This document shows, in pieces, positions 40,643 through 44,456 of a stretch of 44,456 nucleotides of DNA; position 1 is the stretch's first letter; each line of letters opens with the position of its first letter. The notes under the pieces are model-generated. The model ran no database searches. It saw only the letters and a program-made list of their open reading frames with translations, and had not been told where the DNA came from. Made by a program: the position numbers and the translations under genes. The stretch comes from a bacterium (lineage in GTDB: Bacteria; SAR324; XYD2-FULL-50-16), in contig JAHJRI010000122.1 of NCBI GenBank assembly GCA_018830885.1, positions 1-44,456 of the forward strand, read 5' to 3'.

Positions 40643-43057
40643 TCAAAGCGCGGCCCGGCGCTCCATCCATTGGGCATATGCGAGGATCGCCCGGATCTGG
40701 TTTGCGGCATCCAGGCCGACTTCCGCCAATACCTTTTCCGCCTGACCGCTGCCGCTGAAATGTCCATGGCTGAAGGCATGCAGGGACCGGCGGCGGCCCT
40801 CTGCAGACATGATCCAGCGATAGAGGGTCGGGAGTGTAAACTCGGTGATGCCCATGGCTTCCCGGGCCTGTTTTTCAGGATAAATCCGGTCCCGTTCCGC
40901 TTCCGGCAAGCGGTCGAACAGTTCGGCGCTGGCTACATAATAGATATTCATGTTCAGACCTTTCTGATCGAGCACGTCGATCACTTCCGTGGCCAGAATA
41001 TGGCCCACGGCATTCCCCTGCAGCACGACCGTCCCGCTGTACTGGCGGCTGTCCGGGTCGGCTTTGCGCAGGGCATAGACCCCCTTGACCGCACTCGAGG
41101 CGGGTGGAAAGCCGAGTTTGGCGCGGTCAACCACCTTTTCCGAGGGGCGGGTGACGAAGGGGGCAATGACAGCGGGTCGCGCCTTCAGGGCGGTGATCAA
41201 CAGGGGCCAGATCTCCTGGGTATCCCAGGGTGTGAGCGTGATCATGCTGGTTGAGGGAAAATTTTCCTGCAGCAGTTGCAGCGGCTGGGGATCCGCATGA
41301 GTGGGTCCGTCTTCACCGGTTCTGGGTCCGGCATGGGCGCAAATGATCACAAAGGGGTTGTATGGGTCGTCGCTGATCTTCCTGCGCGCTTCCTGGCCGA
41401 TGGCGTGCAGCCGGGCGGAAACGTGCTGCAGTGCCGCGATAAAGGCCCCGTAGGAGGAGCCGACCCCCACGTGCCGGCCAAAGGCGGAAAGACCTGCCAT
41501 AAATCCGCCCATGGCATCCTCGCAGATGCCGCCGATCCGGATCAGGCGGGCGTCGGGATTGGTTTCACAGTTGTAGTATCCTGGTGTCATCCCCTTGGCA
41601 AGGCTGGATATGCTGGTTGAACCAAAGAGATCCGCCGCGGAGCCGATAAAAGCACCTTTCGATTGTCGGTTCAGAAATCCGAATGTTTCCCCCAGCACCC
41701 CTCGCAGGGTCACCGAACTGCCGGGTTTCAACAGGAGCTCTGGGGGTGTCTGTTCCGGGTCCAGCGAATGGTCGGCGTAAATGGCTTTTAAATCGGGGAC
41801 ATTCACATGGGGTGTGCGCTTCCGTTCTCGCAGTCGCTGGCGGGAGCGATCCAGTCTTTCGGCCAGGAAGACGGCGGTTTCCCGCCGGGTTTCCATGGTC
41901 CGGCGAATGGTTTCAAGGCACTGGAAAAACGTATGTTCAATGTTTTCAGGGGATCGCTCTCCCTGGAACCTCGGGAACTGCACCTTAAAAGTCGTTTCGA
42001 AGGCTGACAATGACTGGTAAAACCCGTCCCCACAGAAATCGTGACCGGCGCCATGGGACACGGCGCCTTCCATGCCGTATTGCCAGCCTTTTACCGTTCG
42101 ATAGACAATGGCCGTGGGCTGGTGGTTGGATATATGATTGCCGGCGATGTGCTGGGCCGCCAGAACCTGCGTGAAATCAAAGCCGTCTGGAACCTCGATC
42201 ACATTCCAGTCATTGACCCAGGCCAGATCGAGGGGTGTCCACTGCACATACTCGCCATTGCTGGACCCTTCCAGGCAGACGGCATTTGAATCAATGGACG
42301 CCTGGTTCCAGTCGATGTGCATGACGATATTCCCCAGTTGTGCGGAGGCGGCGGTGGCCATTGCCTCCTGCACCCGCCCCGGTGTCAGTCCGCCCTCCCC
42401 TTCGATGATGTGGACCCTGGGAACATCCTCCCGGAAGGTGTCCATCGCGCCAAAGGCAAGTCCCACTGCGGTTGTCACGCCGACGCCGGAGGCCCCGGTT
42501 GCCAGCTGGACGAAAGGGGTCGCCGGTGTTGGATGCCCATCCAGAGGTTTCGCCGCATATTTCTTAAAGAGCGGCGTATCTGTAATGGGATTTCTGCGAA
42601 ACCCCAGCAGATCCTCCAGTCGAAGCTGAAATGCCGGGGAGGGCAGTCGTTCCGGTTGTGCGATACGTACACACTCGTTCCGGAGGGCCCACATCGCATA
42701 CAGACCCATGGCCTTGTGGCCGGCGGCGTAACAGATCCGGTCCGCATCTTCGGCATCCGGATCGGAGAAATCGTAGTCCATCGAGCGATACAGCAGGCTT
42801 TCCACAATCCTGCCGGACGAGATACTTCCCCCGGGATGACCCGATTTGGGCACGAAATTGAAGAGTATCCCGCAGAGTGTGCGATAGATCAGGTCTATGT
42901 CCGTCAATACCTCTATGAAACCCGGGGCAACATGAAACCGGTTTTCATCCATGGTCTTGACGACGTTGAAAAACTGACTTCGCCTGGGACTCAAACTGAA
43001 ATCAGAAGCATTCACGGATTTCGTTGCAAACCCGGTTGGACCATTCAATTCTGTCAT
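40643..43057 (-). CDS. Transketolase-family enzyme, long single-chain form
   Basis: 804 residues from the ATG at 43057 (AGGAG seven bases upstream; the frame extends 20 codons further without an RBS). It follows transketolase order: 'PKSGHPGGSISSG', 'AAGHKAMGLYAMW', 'LATGASGVGVTTAVGLAFG', a ThDP/Mg region 'EGEGGLTPGRVQEAMATA' ending in 'DWNQASID', a middle Pyr domain with 'GAFIGSAADLFGS' (catalytic-Glu region), 'GEDGPTHADPQPL', and a C-terminal domain. Typical transketolases are about 660 residues; the additional length is mainly around 330-460. The usual G-D-G start of the ThDP motif reads G-E-G. It transfers two-carbon units with thiamine diphosphate, but the substrate may not be the classical pentose phosphates. 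A 343-bp gap separates it from the acyl-CoA synthetase gene upstream. Confidence 0.82.
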   Translation of the reverse strand: MTELNGPTGFATKSVNASDFSLSPRRSQFFNVVKTMDENRFHVAPGFIEVLTDIDLIYRTLCGILFNFVPKSGHPGGSISSGRIVESLLYRSMDYDFSDPDAEDADRICYAAGHKAMGLYAMWALRNECVRIAQPERLPSPAFQLRLEDLLGFRRNPITDTPLFKKYAAKPLDGHPTPATPFVQLATGASGVGVTTAVGLAFGAMDTFREDVPRVHIIEGEGGLTPGRVQEAMATAASAQLGNIVMHIDWNQASIDSNAVCLEGSSNGEYVQWTPLDLAWVNDWNVIEVPDGFDFTQVLAAQHIAGNHISNHQPTAIVYRTVKGWQYGMEGAVSHGAGHDFCGDGFYQSLSAFETTFKVQFPRFQGERSPENIEHTFFQCLETIRRTMETRRETAVFLAERLDRSRQRLRERKRTPHVNVPDLKAIYADHSLDPEQTPPELLLKPGSSVTLRGVLGETFGFLNRQSKGAFIGSAADLFGSTSISSLAKGMTPGYYNCETNPDARLIRIGGICEDAMGGFMAGLSAFGRHVGVGSSYGAFIAALQHVSARLHAIGQEARRKISDDPYNPFVIICAHAGPRTGEDGPTHADPQPLQLLQENFPSTSMITLTPWDTQEIWPLLITALKARPAVIAPFVTRPSEKVVDRAKLGFPPASSAVKGVYALRKADPDSRQYSGTVVLQGNAVGHILATEVIDVLDQKGLNMNIYYVASAELFDRLPEAERDRIYPEKQAREAMGITEFTLPTLYRWIMSAEGRRRSLHAFSHGHFSGSGQAEKVLAEVGLDAANQIRAILAYAQWMERRAAL

Positions 43058-43400
43058 CCTGTTCTCCTGGTTGGACTCATCATCAATGTTCCCTTCTGGT
43101 GAAAAAAATCTGCGCAACCGTTTTTCTGTTTTACAGATTTACCGTTCACCCGGATTCCCTCCCGGAATAAATCGAGAGAGCGGGCTTCACCCCCAGGGCC
43201 CTGTCGGGTCCGGATTGCCGGTTTTCAATTGAGAGGGAGAGGTGTGAAAACCCCCGTTATTTTTCCCCATATATCACAGACATTCCATTTTGTGTCAACC
43301 GGTACAGAATTTTGGCATTTTATGGGAATGGGGCGGAGGGCTCCCCCGACATTGCATCGCAGGAGCCCTCCGCTGAGGCTAGTGAATCCGGGAGGTTGGG
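43058..43400. other. Intergenic region upstream of the transketolase-like gene
   Basis: 343 bp between two minus-strand genes. It holds the hairpin at 43333-43373 and presumably the transketolase promoter; no convincing -35/-10 or -24/-12 pair is seen. Open frames here have no recognisable content. Confidence 0.5.
43333..43373 (-). terminator. Strong hairpin after the acyl-CoA synthetase gene
   Basis: Perfect 12-bp inverted repeat: gcggagggctcc (43333-43344) and ggagccctccgc (43362-43373), 17-nt loop, 27 bp past the stop codon at 43401. No T tract follows, so it may be a Rho-type or processing hairpin rather than a classical intrinsic terminator. Confidence 0.6.
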
Positions 43401-44456
43401 CTAGGCTGTAATCTTCTGGCGGATATCGTTGCGCAATTCGTTTTTCAATATCTTTCCAACCGGATTGCGGGGAATGATCTCCACAATTTCCAGTCTCTCC
43501 GGATACTTGTACTTGGCTATCCCGAGTTCCGCCATATGGGACGTCAGGTCACTGAGTGCCAGCGTTTCGCCCGGCATCGGCACCGCGTAGACACACATTT
43601 TCTCGCCCAGGATCTCATCCGGCATGCTGACAACGGCAACTTCCTGGACTTTGGGGTGGGACATCAGGTAGTTTTCGATCTCCTGGGAGCTGATATTGTA
43701 ACCGCCGCGAATGACGATGTCCTTGCTCCGCTCGTAAAAAGAGATGTAGCCGTTCTCCTTGATCTGGAATTGATCCCCGGTCTTGAAAAACCCATCTGAG
43801 GTGAAACTTCTCCGGGTTGCCTCCGGATTCTTATAGTAGCCTGCAATCACCCCTGGCCCCTTGTAAACCAGCTCGCCAACATCACCGACCGCGGTGAGTT
43901 CCTTCTCTTCCGGATCGATGATTTTCACTTTAACAAAGCGGCTGGCCTTACTTTTCCATTGGCTGCCGGGTTTGCCAAACTGGGGAAAATGGTCCACCCG
44001 CTTTTCCATTTCAGGTGTATCCTCCAGACCCGAAACAATACCGGTTCCTTCATTCTGACCCCAGGTATTGCCGGTATCCACATCCCAGCGTTTTTTGAAC
44101 TCCTGCATGGCTATCAGGGAGGGTTGTGCAGATCCCACCGTAATGCAACGCAGGGAACTCAGATCAAATTTGTCCACCAGGGGATGTTTGGCGATGGCAT
44201 TGGCAACCGCCGGTACCAGCAGGGTATAGTTGACCTGCTCCTGGATGATCTGCTGGATGAAAATACCCGGGTCAAATGGATGGTGGAGCACGATCTTGCC
44301 GCCGAAAATGGTCCAGGGCATCAGTACGGTTCCCACGGAAGCCATATTGACCAGCGGGCCGGCTGTCAAAAAGGTATCCCCGGCTTTGAACCCGGCTGCT
44401 CCCTGCAGGTATGACATCCCGGCCCAGTTATTATGACTCAGCGGACATCCCTTGGG
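43401..44456 (-). CDS. AMP-dependent acyl-CoA synthetase/ligase (5' end beyond the window)
   Basis: The frame stays open to the right edge, beginning inside the AMP-binding P-loop motif ('PKGCPLSHNN'), so roughly the N-terminal third to half is missing; 351 residues are visible. Adenylation-domain motifs follow in order: 'GQNEGTG' (the Y-G-x-T-E position), 'DGFFKTGDQF' with the ribose-binding Asp, 'ERSKDIVIRGGYNISSQEIE' (hinge and core A8), and the C-terminal catalytic Lys in 'NPVGKILKNEL'. It activates a carboxylic acid, probably a fatty or aromatic acid, to its CoA thioester through an acyl-AMP. The visible end is normal, with a strong hairpin downstream. Confidence 0.92.
   Translation of the reverse strand, partial: PKGCPLSHNNWAGMSYLQGAAGFKAGDTFLTAGPLVNMASVGTVLMPWTIFGGKIVLHHPFDPGIFIQQIIQEQVNYTLLVPAVANAIAKHPLVDKFDLSSLRCITVGSAQPSLIAMQEFKKRWDVDTGNTWGQNEGTGIVSGLEDTPEMEKRVDHFPQFGKPGSQWKSKASRFVKVKIIDPEEKELTAVGDVGELVYKGPGVIAGYYKNPEATRRSFTSDGFFKTGDQFQIKENGYISFYERSKDIVIRGGYNISSQEIENYLMSHPKVQEVAVVSMPDEILGEKMCVYAVPMPGETLALSDLTSHMAELGIAKYKYPERLEIVEIIPRNPVGKILKNELRNDIRQKITA

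Noticed and set aside
42317-43102. Plus-strand open frame of 261 codons
   Set aside because: Antisense to the transketolase-like gene, which has all family motifs in the other frame.

Overview
The window (about 44.5 kb, moderately GC-rich) looks like chromosomal DNA of a Gram-negative bacterium. Gene content and style (a sigma-54 enhancer-binding regulator with a Cys-rich PAS domain, a B12/radical-SAM-type enzyme, a membrane spermidine-synthase-like protein, a giant repeat adhesin) suggest a sulfate-reducer-like member of the Desulfobacterota. This placement is inferred from gene content only; there is no rRNA or complete tRNA in the window.

Layout. (1) 1-9227: the 3' part of a gene for a giant secreted-type repeat protein: about 23 beta-solenoid repeats with an internal multi-repeat duplication, then two FN3 domains, a LamG/concanavalin-like domain and seven RCC1-like repeats. 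(2) 9.3-11.4 kb: an Est30-like esterase and an M24 'pita-bread' protein whose metal ligands are replaced by a creatinase-like residue set. (3) 11.6-24.2 kb: a carbohydrate/compatible-solute region. A minus-strand run encodes a GH13_18 phosphorylase, a GT4 glycosyltransferase, a HAD hydrolase, an M20-like protein lacking the catalytic Glu pair, and glucosyl-3-phosphoglycerate synthase (GpgS). Two paralogous GT4 enzymes lie on either side in opposite orientation. An exported PIMT and a membrane spermidine-synthase-like protein lie inside. The set suggests synthesis, decoration and phosphorolytic recycling of a glucosylglycerate-type solute. (4) 24.2-28.1 kb: an RRM protein, a small Cys protein, an NADP-dependent MDR reductase with a clear sigma-70-like promoter and 5' hairpin, and a sigma-54 regulator preceded by 12-bp-spaced iterons. 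(5) 28.6-34.9 kb: a small coiled-coil protein, then a tight operon (thioredoxin, membrane protein, SnoaL-like, SDR, FAD oxidoreductase, DUF1365, Cfa-like methyltransferase). This faces a stand-alone cobalamin-binding domain with the CarH/LitR photosensory signature, so the lipid-modification operon may be light- or B12-linked. (6) 35-44.5 kb: a metallophosphoesterase, an MFS transporter, a radical-SAM protein bracketed by two MITE-like elements with 13-bp inverted ends and 6-bp target duplications, a class I amidotransferase (peptidase C26), a long transketolase-like enzyme, and an acyl-CoA synthetase cut by the right edge.

The strongest leads for something new are the B12-photosensor/lipid operon pair, the solute cluster with its degenerate M20 protein, and the palindromic MITE family.
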